Origin: Pseudolabrys taiwanensis | Lineage (GTDB): Bacteria > Pseudomonadota > Alphaproteobacteria > Rhizobiales > Xanthobacteraceae | Assembly: GCF_003367395.1 (NCBI RefSeq) | Contig: NZ_CP031417.1 | Coordinates: 1,550,001 to 1,614,000 of the forward strand | Direction of reading: 5' to 3' | DNA: 64,000 bases | Shown: piece after piece, positions 1 through 7,994 of the stretch | How positions within the stretch are numbered: the stretch's first letter is position 1 | Layout: the number at the start of each line of letters is the position of its first letter | The notes under the pieces: generated by a model | Seen by the model: only the letters and a program-made list of their open reading frames with translations | The model's database searches: none | Told to the model about the DNA's origin: nothing | Position numbers and translations under genes: made by a program

Positions 1-975
1 AACGCCATCCTGCTCAAGCCGTCGTCCTGGAGCCCGCTGGTCTGTCTCGAACTCGCGCGCATCATCGACGAGGCCGGCCTGCCGAAAGGCCTATTCTCGA
101 CCTTGCCCGGCGCGGGCGCAATCGTCGGCGAACGGCTGGTGACGCATCCGGCCATCCGCAAGGTGTCCTTCACCGGCGGCACCGAGACGGGCCGCGATAT
201 TGCGCGCAAGGCCGCCGACAAGCTGATGCCGGTGTCGCTCGAACTGGGCGGCAAGTCGCCGACCATCGTCTTCGCCGACGCCGATCTCGATCTTGCCGTC
301 GCCGGCGTGATGTTCGGCGTGTTCTCCTCGACCGGGCAGTCCTGCATCGCCGGCTCGCGCCTGTTCGTCGAGCGATCGATCTACGATGCGTTCGTTGCCA
401 AGCTGGTCGCGGCGACCGAGCGGCTGCGCGTCGGCCATCCGTTCGAAGCGACGACACAAGTCGCCCCGCTGATCCGGCCGAAGCATCGCGACGAGGTCGA
501 GGGCCACGTCAAGCGCGCCCGCGAAGACGGCGGCAAGGTGCTGACCGGCGGCGAGCGCCCCACCGGCACCGGCTATGCCGACGGTACCTATTATCGTCCG
601 ACCATCATCGCCGGTCTCGGCAACGACAGCCGGTTATGCCGTGAGGAAGTGTTCGGTCCGGTGCTTGCTGTGCTGCCGTTCGACAACGAGGACGATCTCG
701 TCGCCCAATCGAACGACAACAGCTACGGCCTCGCCTGCGGCATCTACACCCGCGACTTCCCCAAGGCGTGGCGGATCGCGCGCGCGATCGACACCGGCAC
801 GGTGTGGATCAACACCTACAAGCAGTTCTCGATTTCGACGCCGTTCGGCGGCACCAAGGATTCCGGTCTCGGCCGCGAGAAGGGCCGCGAAGGCATCCGG
901 GCCTGGATGGCGCAGAAGTCGCTGTATTGCGATCTGAGCGAAGCACCCCATCCTTGGGCCAAAAGCGCGTTGTGA
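1..975 (+). CDS. Aldehyde dehydrogenase, 5' end outside window
   Basis: NAD(P)-dependent oxidation of an aldehyde to the acid. The reading frame is open from base 1, so the N-terminus lies upstream of the window; about 324 codons remain of a family usually near 480-500. Visible family motifs are the cofactor-region segment FTGGTETGR, the LELGGKSP segment with the general-base glutamate, and STGQSC with the catalytic cysteine, followed by EVFGPVL and PFGGTKDSGLGRE. It ends 9 bp before the reductase gene, so both are probably in one transcript with the Rieske genes downstream. The substrate is not evident; a role in converting an aldehyde from aromatic-compound breakdown is inference from the neighbours. 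Confidence 0.93.
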   Translation, partial: NAILLKPSSWSPLVCLELARIIDEAGLPKGLFSTLPGAGAIVGERLVTHPAIRKVSFTGGTETGRDIARKAADKLMPVSLELGGKSPTIVFADADLDLAVAGVMFGVFSSTGQSCIAGSRLFVERSIYDAFVAKLVAATERLRVGHPFEATTQVAPLIRPKHRDEVEGHVKRAREDGGKVLTGGERPTGTGYADGTYYRPTIIAGLGNDSRLCREEVFGPVLAVLPFDNEDDLVAQSNDNSYGLACGIYTRDFPKAWRIARAIDTGTVWINTYKQFSISTPFGGTKDSGLGREKGREGIRAWMAQKSLYCDLSEAPHPWAKSAL

Positions 976-984
976 GGATCGAGG

Positions 985-1980
985 ATGGCGGACGTGGCGG
1001 AGTTGACTGAGCCTGTGACCATGACGGCACCACGTGCGGGCGAACAGACCTTCGAGGCGCGCGTACGCGCGCTGATCTGGGAGGCGCCGGGCGTGCTGTC
1101 GCTCGAGCTCGCCGCGCCCGATGGCGGCGCATTGCCGGCGTTCGAGCCCGGCGCGCATATCGATCTGAAGCTGCCCGACGGCACGTTGCGGCAATATTCG
1201 CTGTGCGGCGATCCCAACGACCTGTCGCATTACCGGCTCGGCATCCGCGCGGTCTCGGGCGGCATGTCGTCGGGCTATGTCCATCGCAAGCTCCGCCCCG
1301 GCGATCTCGTCACCGTCAGCGCGCCGCGCAACAATTTCCCGCTCGTCGAGGCCAAGCACTACATCTTCGTCGCGGGCGGCATCGGCGTCACGCCCTTCAT
1401 CCCGATGATGCGCGAAGTGAGCGCCAAGCACGGCTCCTTCACCCTGCTCTACTGCAACAAGCGTAACGAAGACGCGCCGTTCCTCAACGAGATCAAGAAG
1501 CTCGGCGGCGAACTCTCCCTGCACGCGTCCGAAGCCGGCACGCGGCTCGACGTCGCGCAGCGGCTGACCGCGGTGGAGAAGGACGCGGTCATCTACTGTT
1601 GCGGCCCCGAGAAGCTGATGCTCGCGGTCGAGGAAGCAACCGCCGCGTGGCCGGAAGGCACCGTGCATTTCGAGTGGTTCGCGCCGCGCGCGCGGCCGGA
1701 AGACGAAGTCAGCGGCGCGTTCGAGGTCGTATGCGAGCGCTCCGGCCTGACCGTGACGGTGCCGCCCGATAAGTCGATCCTCGACGTGCTCACCGAAGCC
1801 GGCATCGATATCCCGCGCTCCTGCGAGCAAGGCATTTGCGGCACCTGCGAGGTGCGCGTGATCTCCGGCGACATCGACCACCGCGACAGCATCCTGTCGT
1901 CGTCCGAGCGCGCCGCCAATCAGACGATGATGACCTGCGTGTCGCGCGCGAAGAGCGGACGGCTGGTGCTCGACATCTGA
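985..1980 (+). CDS. Ferredoxin-NAD(P)H reductase (PDR type) for Rieske oxygenases
   Basis: Carries electrons from NAD(P)H through flavin to a plant-type [2Fe-2S] centre and on to an oxygenase. The domain order is that of the phthalate dioxygenase reductase/VanB family: flavin-binding barrel with RQYS at residues 69-72, nucleotide-binding domain with AGGIGVTPF, then a C-terminal ferredoxin domain with cysteines C280, C285, C288 and C318. Length (331 residues) is normal for the family. It is the only such reductase in the cluster, while two Rieske oxygenase genes follow, so it probably serves both. Start is the ATG closest to the preceding stop. Confidence 0.93.
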   Translation: MADVAELTEPVTMTAPRAGEQTFEARVRALIWEAPGVLSLELAAPDGGALPAFEPGAHIDLKLPDGTLRQYSLCGDPNDLSHYRLGIRAVSGGMSSGYVHRKLRPGDLVTVSAPRNNFPLVEAKHYIFVAGGIGVTPFIPMMREVSAKHGSFTLLYCNKRNEDAPFLNEIKKLGGELSLHASEAGTRLDVAQRLTAVEKDAVIYCCGPEKLMLAVEEATAAWPEGTVHFEWFAPRARPEDEVSGAFEVVCERSGLTVTVPPDKSILDVLTEAGIDIPRSCEQGICGTCEVRVISGDIDHRDSILSSSERAANQTMMTCVSRAKSGRLVLDI

Positions 1981-2004
1981 CGCAGGACGAAAAAGGACGA
2001 TCCG

Positions 2005-2349
2005 ATGGCCGACGAAGAAAAGATCATGCTGACGATCTTTCTCAAGCATGATCAGTCGCAGAACATCGATCAGATCCAAAGCAAGCTCGCCGAGCGGGCT
2101 TGGTGGGACCGCTTCCCGCCGGAAGGCTGCGAGGTCGTGAGCTGGACCGTGGCGATGGGCATCGGCCAGATCGTGACGTTGCGCTTCCCGCCCCACCTGC
2201 TCAACAAGATCAACATCGAAATCGAGCGCAGCGCCTGGGGCGTGTTCACGACAGAGTTCTTCCCTACCTACGACTTCGTGCCGGTGCGCGAGCGCCTGAA
2301 GCGCGAATGGCAAGCCAAGCGGGACGACCAGCGGGGTGACAAGTCATGA
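2005..2349 (+). CDS. Hypothetical protein, 114 residues
   Basis: I do not recognise the family. The protein has no signal peptide or membrane segment. It has a central aromatic and hydrophobic part (RAWWDRFPPEGCEVVSWTVAMGIGQIVTLRFPP) and a charged C-terminus, so it looks like a small soluble alpha/beta protein. The gene sits 24 bp after the reductase gene and overlaps the next start by four bases (ATGA), which implies translational coupling with the 75-residue protein and the Rieske oxygenase. A role linked to the oxygenase system is inferred only from this arrangement. Confidence 0.8.
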   Translation: MADEEKIMLTIFLKHDQSQNIDQIQSKLAERAWWDRFPPEGCEVVSWTVAMGIGQIVTLRFPPHLLNKINIEIERSAWGVFTTEFFPTYDFVPVRERLKREWQAKRDDQRGDKS

Positions 2350-2573
2350 GCCGCTATCAATATCCCTATCTGAGCGCGCATCAGACGCGCGAGGCCGAGC
2401 CGACCGCGTGGCAGATGGAGTTGGCCGCCGCGATCGAAGGCATCTTCGCCAAGGGCGGCCAGTCGCTCGATGAACTCATCGCGGGGCTCAACGGCTCGCG
2501 CGTGCGGCCGCCGGGCGGCGGCGACTGGACGGCGGAGAAGTATACGGCGCTGATGCGCGAACTCGGGGCGTGA
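2346..2573 (+). CDS. Small protein with recombinase-like HTH motif, copy 1
   Basis: A 75-residue protein whose C-terminal half (LIAGLNGSRVRPPGGGDWTA, then LMRELGA) resembles the helix-turn-helix tail of large serine recombinases, where a pattern like LN..GI.TPRG..W is common. No recombinase catalytic domain is present. A paralog lies at 5069-5296, and by ungapped hand count 51 of 75 residues are identical. Both copies stand directly before a Rieske oxygenase gene (13 and 4 bp gaps), so they duplicate as a module. Function is unknown; DNA binding is possible, but constant pairing with the oxygenase also fits an accessory or assembly role. Confidence 0.85.
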   Translation: MSRYQYPYLSAHQTREAEPTAWQMELAAAIEGIFAKGGQSLDELIAGLNGSRVRPPGGGDWTAEKYTALMRELGA

Positions 2574-2586
2574 CGGGAGCAAGATC

Positions 2587-3651
2587 ATGAACGTCGTCAC
2601 CAAGCCGCCGGCCACCGCCCCCACGCTGACCGATCAGCAGATCCAGGGCGCACTACTCACTGGCGTCCGGAACCGCTGGTGGCCGATCCTGCCGTCGCGT
2701 CTGGTCGCTATAGGCGACAAGCCGCTCGGCCTGACCCGTCTCGGCGAGCCGCTGGTCGTCTGGCGCGACGGCAAGGGCATCATCCGCGTGCAGACCGACC
2801 GCTGCCCGCATCGCGCCGTGCCGCTGTCGCGCGGCATCAACGAGGGCGACCGCCTGCGCTGCAACTATCACGGCGTCGAGGTCGGTCCCGACGGCACCGT
2901 ATTGGCGGTGCCGGGCCAGCCGGGCTGCCCGCTCGAAGGCAAGAAGGCGGTCAAGACCTATCCGTCGCAGGAGATCGCCGGCGCGATCTTCGTGTGGTTC
3001 GGCGATGCGCTCAACGAAACACCGGCCGAATTCGTGTCGCCGCCGCAGCTCGTCGCGCCCGAATATTCGCAGATGCTGTGCTACGCCGACTGGGAGACGC
3101 ACTGGCGCTTCCTCTACGACAACAACATGGACCCGATGCACGGCACGTTTCTGCATGCCGTCTCGCACACCATGTACCAGGGCGACACCAAGGCGCACTT
3201 CGTCACCCGCGACACACCGACCGGCTTCTTCTTCGAGAAGGAAGGCCAGCGCGACGTCAACTTCGACTGGAGCGAACTGGTCGACGACAACGCGCTGTTC
3301 GTGCGCCTCGAAATCCCCTACCCGCCCTCGGCCGGTCCCGGCGGCAACTTCGCCATCATCTCCTTCGGTACGCCGATCGACGACAGCCACACCGCCTGCT
3401 TCTTCTGGCGCGTGCGCAAGGTGTCGGGCTGGGAGCGCGATACCTGGCGCTTCCTCTACAGGACCAAGATCGAGGCGCGGCACTGGGCGGTGCTCGAGCA
3501 GGACCGCGAGATGCTGGAGGGCTGCAAGCCCGGCATCGAGAAGAACGAGATGCTGTACCAGCACGACGCCGGCCTGATCCGCCTGCGCCGCCATCTGGCG
3601 CAGGAGACACGCAAGCAACTCGCCGCCCTGCAGGCGGCGGGCAAACTGTAA
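2587..3651 (+). CDS. Rieske 2Fe-2S aromatic ring-hydroxylating oxygenase subunit, copy 1
   Basis: Terminal oxygenase that uses O2 and electrons from a reductase to hydroxylate or demethylate an aromatic compound. The Rieske ligands are C73 and H75 (CPH) and C92 and H95 (CNYH). The mononuclear iron site is visible as D182-x2-H185-x4-H190 (DPMHGTFLH), with the late EQDRE segment providing the likely third carboxylate ligand. At 354 residues it matches single-component-type alpha subunits of the phthalate/vanillate group; no beta subunit is present. It is closely related to the product of 5301-6380. Substrate unknown. Confidence 0.93.
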   Translation: MNVVTKPPATAPTLTDQQIQGALLTGVRNRWWPILPSRLVAIGDKPLGLTRLGEPLVVWRDGKGIIRVQTDRCPHRAVPLSRGINEGDRLRCNYHGVEVGPDGTVLAVPGQPGCPLEGKKAVKTYPSQEIAGAIFVWFGDALNETPAEFVSPPQLVAPEYSQMLCYADWETHWRFLYDNNMDPMHGTFLHAVSHTMYQGDTKAHFVTRDTPTGFFFEKEGQRDVNFDWSELVDDNALFVRLEIPYPPSAGPGGNFAIISFGTPIDDSHTACFFWRVRKVSGWERDTWRFLYRTKIEARHWAVLEQDREMLEGCKPGIEKNEMLYQHDAGLIRLRRHLAQETRKQLAALQAAGKL

Positions 3652-3666
3652 GGCAGGACACCCGCA

Positions 3667-4623
3667 ATGCTCGACTTCACGCGAAAGATGCAGGTCAAGT
3701 CGGTCGTCTTATTGGCGGCGCTGCTCTTCGGCGCCGCGCCGGCGATGGCGGCCGACGGCGTCTTCCGCGTGACGCTGCTCGGCACCGGAACGCCCGTGCC
3801 CTCGCCGGAGCGCTTCGGCAACAGCACCTTGATCGAAGCCGGCAGCCAAAGACTAGTGTTCGATTTCGGCCGCGGCGTCACCATCCGCCTCGCGCAGCTG
3901 CACATCCCCTTCGGCAGCATCAACGCCCACTTCCTCACGCACTTTCATTCGGACCATCTCAACGGATTGCCCGATTTGTGGCTGACGGGCTGGCTGCGCC
4001 CGCCTTACGGCCAGCGCAATCATGCAATGGCGATCTATGGGCCGCCGGGTCTGCTCAAGCTGACCAAAGGTCTGACCGAAGCCTTCACGCGCGACATCGA
4101 GATCCGCAAGGAAGACGAAAAGGATCCCGAGGCCGGCATCGCCTTCGACGTGCATGAGAAGCCGCCGGGCCTGATGTACGAGGCCGATGGCGTGAAGGTG
4201 ACGTCCTTCCTCAACGACCACGGCCCGCTCGTCACGCCGTCCTACGGCTACAAGATCGAATATGGCGGCCATGCCGTCGTCCTGTCGGGCGACACCCGCT
4301 ACAGCGCGGAGGTCGTCCGCCAGGCCAAAGGCGCCGACGTGCTCGTGCATTGCGTGACTGTGATCCCCAATGCGCTGCTGCAGAAGGTCCCTGCCTATCA
4401 GGCGATCTACAAGCATCTCGCCTCGCCTGAGGCCGCCGGCCAGGTGTTCGCCGAGGCGCGGCCGAAGCTCGCCGTCTACAGCCACATCGGCCTCAACGGC
4501 GACGCGCGTGTCGACGATCTGATCGCCCGCACGCGCACCGTCTACGACGGTCCGTTGCAGGTCGGCCGCGATCTGATGACGATCACGGTCGGCGACACGC
4601 CGACGGTCGGGGGGCAGCCGTGA
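3667..4623 (+). CDS. Exported MBL-fold metallo-hydrolase (RNase Z/arylsulfatase-like)
   Basis: Metal-dependent hydrolase, probably periplasmic. Residues 1-29 form a Sec-type signal peptide (hydrophobic stretch VVLLAALLFGAAP, then AMA before the mature start). The mature part begins with LLGTGTPVPSPERFGNSTLIE, typical of the ribonuclease Z/arylsulfatase branch, and carries the metal motif H92-x-H94-x-D96-H97. Later conserved pieces include VLSGDTR and YSHIG. An exported protein of this branch is more likely to cleave a small ester or sulfate than tRNA. Its stop overlaps the GTG start of the RidA gene. Confidence 0.88.
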   Translation: MLDFTRKMQVKSVVLLAALLFGAAPAMAADGVFRVTLLGTGTPVPSPERFGNSTLIEAGSQRLVFDFGRGVTIRLAQLHIPFGSINAHFLTHFHSDHLNGLPDLWLTGWLRPPYGQRNHAMAIYGPPGLLKLTKGLTEAFTRDIEIRKEDEKDPEAGIAFDVHEKPPGLMYEADGVKVTSFLNDHGPLVTPSYGYKIEYGGHAVVLSGDTRYSAEVVRQAKGADVLVHCVTVIPNALLQKVPAYQAIYKHLASPEAAGQVFAEARPKLAVYSHIGLNGDARVDDLIARTRTVYDGPLQVGRDLMTITVGDTPTVGGQP

Positions 4624-5048
4624 CCGCGCCGACCATCCGCCACGTGACGGCCCCGGCTGTGCCCGAGCCGCCGCCGGGGCTATTCTCGAACTGCTTGCTG
4701 GCCGGCGATACAATTCATATTTCCGGTCAGCACGCCGGCTCGCCGCAAGGTCCGGTCGGCGGCGCCTCGGTGCTGGAGCAGACGCGCGAAGCGCTCAAGC
4801 GTGTGCTCGCTTTGATCCGGGCGGCCGGTGGCGACGCCGCAGGCGTCGTGAAGCTGACGGTTTATCTGCGCGACATGAGCCGCAAGGCCGAGGTCAGCGC
4901 AGCGCGGCGCGAGGTCTTTGCCGAGCCGATGCCGTGTTCGACTTTGATCGGCGTCAATGAACTGGTCGCGCCGGACCTTCTGGTAGAGGTCGACGCGATC
5001 GCTGTGATCGGCGCGCGGCGCACGCCCTCGGACGGCGCCACACAATAA
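4620..5048 (+). CDS. RidA/YjgF-family protein
   Basis: RidA-fold proteins deaminate reactive enamine/imine intermediates or, in catabolic clusters, hydrolyse related ring-cleavage intermediates. Typical features are LAGDTIHISGQHAG near residue 30, the LKRVLALIRAAGGDAAGVVKLTVYLRD helix-strand region, and VDAIAVIG at the C-terminus. Length 142 residues is slightly longer than the classic 128. The start is a GTG overlapping the upstream stop (GTGA), which suggests coupled translation with the MBL hydrolase. The specific substrate is unknown. Confidence 0.88.
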   Translation: MTAPTIRHVTAPAVPEPPPGLFSNCLLAGDTIHISGQHAGSPQGPVGGASVLEQTREALKRVLALIRAAGGDAAGVVKLTVYLRDMSRKAEVSAARREVFAEPMPCSTLIGVNELVAPDLLVEVDAIAVIGARRTPSDGATQ

Positions 5049-5068
5049 GAGCACGTTAGGAGCCACGC

Positions 5069-5296
5069 ATGCCTGACTATCAATATCCCTCTCTCGATCC
5101 GCACCAGACGCGCACGCACGAGCCGACGCAGTGGCAGAAGGAACTCGCCAATGCGATCGAGAGCGTCTTCGTCAAAGGCGCGCGCGAACTCGACGAAGTC
5201 GTCGCCGGTCTCAACGGCACGCGCGTGCGTCCGCCCAATGGCGCCGACTGGACGCCTGAGAATTTCACCGCGCTGATGCGCGAACTGGGAGCCTGA
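5069..5296 (+). CDS. Small protein with recombinase-like HTH motif, copy 2
   Basis: Paralog of the 75-residue protein at 2346-2573, same length, with no gaps in the alignment. Best-conserved parts are YQYP near the N-terminus, the HQTR segment, and the C-terminal GLNGTRVRPP, DWT and TALMRELGA segments. It lies 4 bp before the second Rieske gene. A ribosome-binding site (TTAGGAG) precedes the ATG. The same pairing at both oxygenases argues for a functional link rather than chance. Function unknown. Confidence 0.85.
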   Translation: MPDYQYPSLDPHQTRTHEPTQWQKELANAIESVFVKGARELDEVVAGLNGTRVRPPNGADWTPENFTALMRELGA

Positions 5297-5300
5297 TCCG

Positions 5301-6380
5301 ATGGCCACGACCACGCTCGAACGCCCCGCCGCGACCACCCCGGCCAAGCCGGCGCCGACCGACCAGCAGGTGCAGGCTTATCTCAGCACCGGCCTGCGCA
5401 ATCGCTGGTATCCGATCTTGCCGTCGCGCTTCGTCGAGACCGGCGGCAAGCCGCTCGGCATCACCCGCCTCGGCGAGAAGCTCGTGCTCTGGCGCGACGC
5501 CACGGGCACCATCCGCGTGCAAGCCGATCGCTGTCCGCACCGCGCGGTGCCGCTGTCGCGCGGCATCAACGAGGGTGACCGCCTACGCTGTAACTACCAC
5601 GGCGTCGAAGTCGGTCCCGACGGCAAGGTGCTGGCGGTGCCGGGACAGCCCGGCTGCCCGCTCGAAGGCAAGAAGGCGGTGAAGACCTATCCGAGCTTCG
5701 AGCTTGCCAACGCGATCTTCGTCTGGTTCGGCGATGCCCTGCATGAAGAGGCGCCGCCGTTCACGCCGCCGGAGCAGCTCTCCTCGCCGGAATACTCGAA
5801 CTTCCTGTGCTACGCGGACTGGGGCACGCCGTGGCGCTATGCCTTCGACAACCTCATGGACCCGATGCACGGCACCTATCTCCACGCCGTCTCGCACACC
5901 ATGTACCAGGGCGACACCAAGGCGCAGTTCGCCACGCGCGACACGCCGAAAGGCTTCTTCTTCGAGAAGACCGGCCAGCGCGACGTCAACTTCGACTGGA
6001 GCGAACTCGTCGACGACAACGCGCTCTATGTGCGCCTTGAAATCCCCTACCCGCCGGCCGGCGGTCCCGGCGGCAACTTCGCCATCATCGGCTTCGGCAC
6101 GCCGATCGATACGGACAAGATGTGCGTGTTCTTCTGGCGCGTGCGCAAGGTCTCGGGCTGGCAGCGCGACGTGTGGCGCTTCCTCTACAAGACCAACATC
6201 GAGGAGCGCCATTGGCACGTCCTCGAGCAAGACCGTGAAATCCTCGACGGCCTGAAGCCGGGCCTCGAGAAGCACGAGATGCTCTACCAGCACGATGCCG
6301 GCATCATCCGCATGCGGCGCTATCTGGCGCAGCAGGCGCGCATGCAGCTCACCGAGTTGCAGCAGGCAGGGAAACTCTGA
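5301..6380 (+). CDS. Rieske 2Fe-2S aromatic ring-hydroxylating oxygenase subunit, copy 2
   Basis: Second terminal oxygenase, 359 residues, with Rieske ligands C78, H80, C97 and H100 and the iron motif D187-x2-H190-x4-H195 (DPMHGTYLH). Long identical blocks with copy 1 surround both metal sites, while differences concentrate in the N-terminus and in the substrate-domain segment after residue 145. This fits a tandem duplication followed by a change of substrate range. It presumably shares the reductase at 985-1980. The following receptor gene begins 2 bp after its stop. Confidence 0.93.
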   Translation: MATTTLERPAATTPAKPAPTDQQVQAYLSTGLRNRWYPILPSRFVETGGKPLGITRLGEKLVLWRDATGTIRVQADRCPHRAVPLSRGINEGDRLRCNYHGVEVGPDGKVLAVPGQPGCPLEGKKAVKTYPSFELANAIFVWFGDALHEEAPPFTPPEQLSSPEYSNFLCYADWGTPWRYAFDNLMDPMHGTYLHAVSHTMYQGDTKAQFATRDTPKGFFFEKTGQRDVNFDWSELVDDNALYVRLEIPYPPAGGPGGNFAIIGFGTPIDTDKMCVFFWRVRKVSGWQRDVWRFLYKTNIEERHWHVLEQDREILDGLKPGLEKHEMLYQHDAGIIRMRRYLAQQARMQLTELQQAGKL

Positions 6381-6382
6381 AC

Positions 6383-7390
6383 GTGACTGGGAATACCTCG
6401 GCGGCGGCTCGTCTGAGCCGCCGTACCGCGCTCGGCCTGTTGGCCTCCACCACCCTGCTGCCGATCTTGCCGGCCGGCGCCGAGACGACGCCGGCGGCGT
6501 TCCCGCAACGGCCGATCACGCTGATCGTGCCGTTCAGCGCCGGCGGTCCGGTCGACGTGCTCGGACGGCTTCTGGCGCATGAATATCAGGCCCGCAGCGG
6601 TGTGACGGTCATCGTCGAGAACAAGACCGGCGGCGCCGGCAATATCGGCATCGAGGCCGTCCGCAAGGCCGCCCCGGATGGCACGACGCTGCTGCTGATC
6701 CCCGCGGGCAATCTCACGATCAATCCGACGTTGATGAGCAATCTGCCGTTCGACGTCGAACGCGATTTCGCGCCGGTCACCATGCTGGCAAGCGCGCCGA
6801 ACGTGATCGTGGTCGCGCCGCAGCTCGGCGTTAAGTCGATCCAGGAGCTCATCGCCAAAGCCAAGAGCGGCCGCATCACCTACGGCTCGCCGGGCGTCGG
6901 CAGCCAGCTTCACCTCGCAATGGAGTTGCTCAAGGAGAAGACCGGCGTCGACATGATCCACGTGCCTTATCGTGGTTCGTCGCAAGCGCTCGGCGATCTG
7001 CTCGGCGGCCATATCGACGTGCTCGCCACCAATCTGCCGGCGGCGCTCTCCTCCATCAAGGCCAACACCGTCGTGGCGCTGGCGATGACCACCGCGGCGC
7101 GCAGCCCGCTGGTGCCCGACGTGCCGACCTTGGCCGAAGCCGGTGTGGCGGGCATCGACGTGACGTCGTGGTACGGCATGCTCGCGCCGAAGGCGATTCC
7201 GACCGACGTGCGCGATGCGCTCTTTGCCGTGACCAAGGACGTGCTGACCGCGCCCGCCTTGCAGGAAAAGTTGCTGACGCAAGGCCTGAGCGTCATGATC
7301 GAGGGCCCGGACGTGTTCGCGGCTCGCATCAAGCGCGAGACCGAACTCTGGGCCGGCGTGATCAAGAGCCGGCATATCACCATTCAGTAG
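6383..7390 (+). CDS. Tripartite tricarboxylate transporter (Bug) substrate-binding protein
   Basis: Periplasmic receptor that binds a carboxylate, often an aromatic acid, for uptake. The N-terminus carries a twin-arginine-like signal (LSRRTALGLLAS, then PAGA). The mature protein opens with the family signature PQRPITLIVPFSAGGPVDVLGR and contains VIVENKTGGAGNIG. The start is GTG, chosen because it lies 2 bp after the Rieske stop and gives a complete signal peptide. No TctA/TctB membrane genes are next to it, as is usual for orphan Bug receptors. It probably delivers the substrate of the Rieske pathway (inference). Confidence 0.92.
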   Translation: MTGNTSAAARLSRRTALGLLASTTLLPILPAGAETTPAAFPQRPITLIVPFSAGGPVDVLGRLLAHEYQARSGVTVIVENKTGGAGNIGIEAVRKAAPDGTTLLLIPAGNLTINPTLMSNLPFDVERDFAPVTMLASAPNVIVVAPQLGVKSIQELIAKAKSGRITYGSPGVGSQLHLAMELLKEKTGVDMIHVPYRGSSQALGDLLGGHIDVLATNLPAALSSIKANTVVALAMTTAARSPLVPDVPTLAEAGVAGIDVTSWYGMLAPKAIPTDVRDALFAVTKDVLTAPALQEKLLTQGLSVMIEGPDVFAARIKRETELWAGVIKSRHITIQ

Positions 7391-7394
7391 AGGA

Positions 7395-7414
7395 GCGCCG
7401 GTCGTTGCCGGCGC
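7395..7414. terminator. Hairpin between convergent genes
   Basis: A 7-bp GC-only stem (GCGCCGG / CCGGCGC, loop of 6) lies in the 30-bp gap between the convergent receptor and flavin reductase genes. The following thymine run is short (CCTT), so termination in either direction is plausible but not certain. Confidence 0.5.
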
Positions 7415-7420
7415 CCTTAC

Positions 7421-7960
7421 CTATTCCGGCGGCAGTTCCCAAAAATCGATCGACGGGTCGGCCGGCAGTTCCTTCTTGGGATGAACCACCGCGTACTTGC
7501 CCGCGTAATAGAGAAGCGGCGTGCGCTCGTCGTCGCGCAGGCCGACGATATGGCCGATGAAGATCGTGTGGTCGCCGCAGTCGTGAACGGCAGCGACCTT
7601 CGACGCGATCGCCGCGCTCACATGCGCCAGCACCGGAATGCCGTGCATGTGCTCGAACAACAGATCGGGATCGGCCGCGCCCTGACCGGCGAAATGCTGA
7701 CTGACGGACTCCTGCCCCTGCGCCAGGATGCTGACGCCGAAATGGCCGGAGTTCTGCAGCGCGTCGTGCATGCGCGCCTTCTTGGCGACCGAGATGATGC
7801 ACAAAGGCGGCGTCAGCGAGCCCGACATGAAGGCGTTGGCGGTCATGCCGCGCACCGCCCCCTCGACCTCCGTGGTGATGACCGTCACGCCCGACGCGAA
7901 GCGTCCCATCACCCGCCGGAACAATTTGCTGTCGAAGGCGGTCTCGCCCTGTACGTTCAT
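7421..7960 (-). CDS. Flavin reductase of a two-component monooxygenase (HpaC-like)
   Basis: Reduces free FMN or FAD with NAD(P)H for a partner monooxygenase. The protein (179 residues) shows the flavin-reductase-like start FRRVMGRFASGVTVITTE, the G-MTANAF segment, LCIISVAKKARMHDAL, and the HTIFIGHIV strand near the end. It lies 34 bp downstream of the HpaB-type oxygenase gene on the same strand, the usual layout for such pairs. The partner and flavin choice are inferred from the neighbour. Confidence 0.9.
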   Translation of the reverse strand: MNVQGETAFDSKLFRRVMGRFASGVTVITTEVEGAVRGMTANAFMSGSLTPPLCIISVAKKARMHDALQNSGHFGVSILAQGQESVSQHFAGQGAADPDLLFEHMHGIPVLAHVSAAIASKVAAVHDCGDHTIFIGHIVGLRDDERTPLLYYAGKYAVVHPKKELPADPSIDFWELPPE

Positions 7961-7994
7961 GCTGTCCTGTCCTGGTCGCCGGTCGCACGCACCA

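Noticed and set aside
634..2313. A 559-codon leftward frame opposite the reductase gene
   Set aside because: Antisense of the aldehyde dehydrogenase, reductase and small gene; no motif.
2346..2573. Reading the 75-residue protein as a recombinase remnant
   Set aside because: Both copies are intact, same length and conserved with clean starts, so they are functional small genes and not degraded recombinases.
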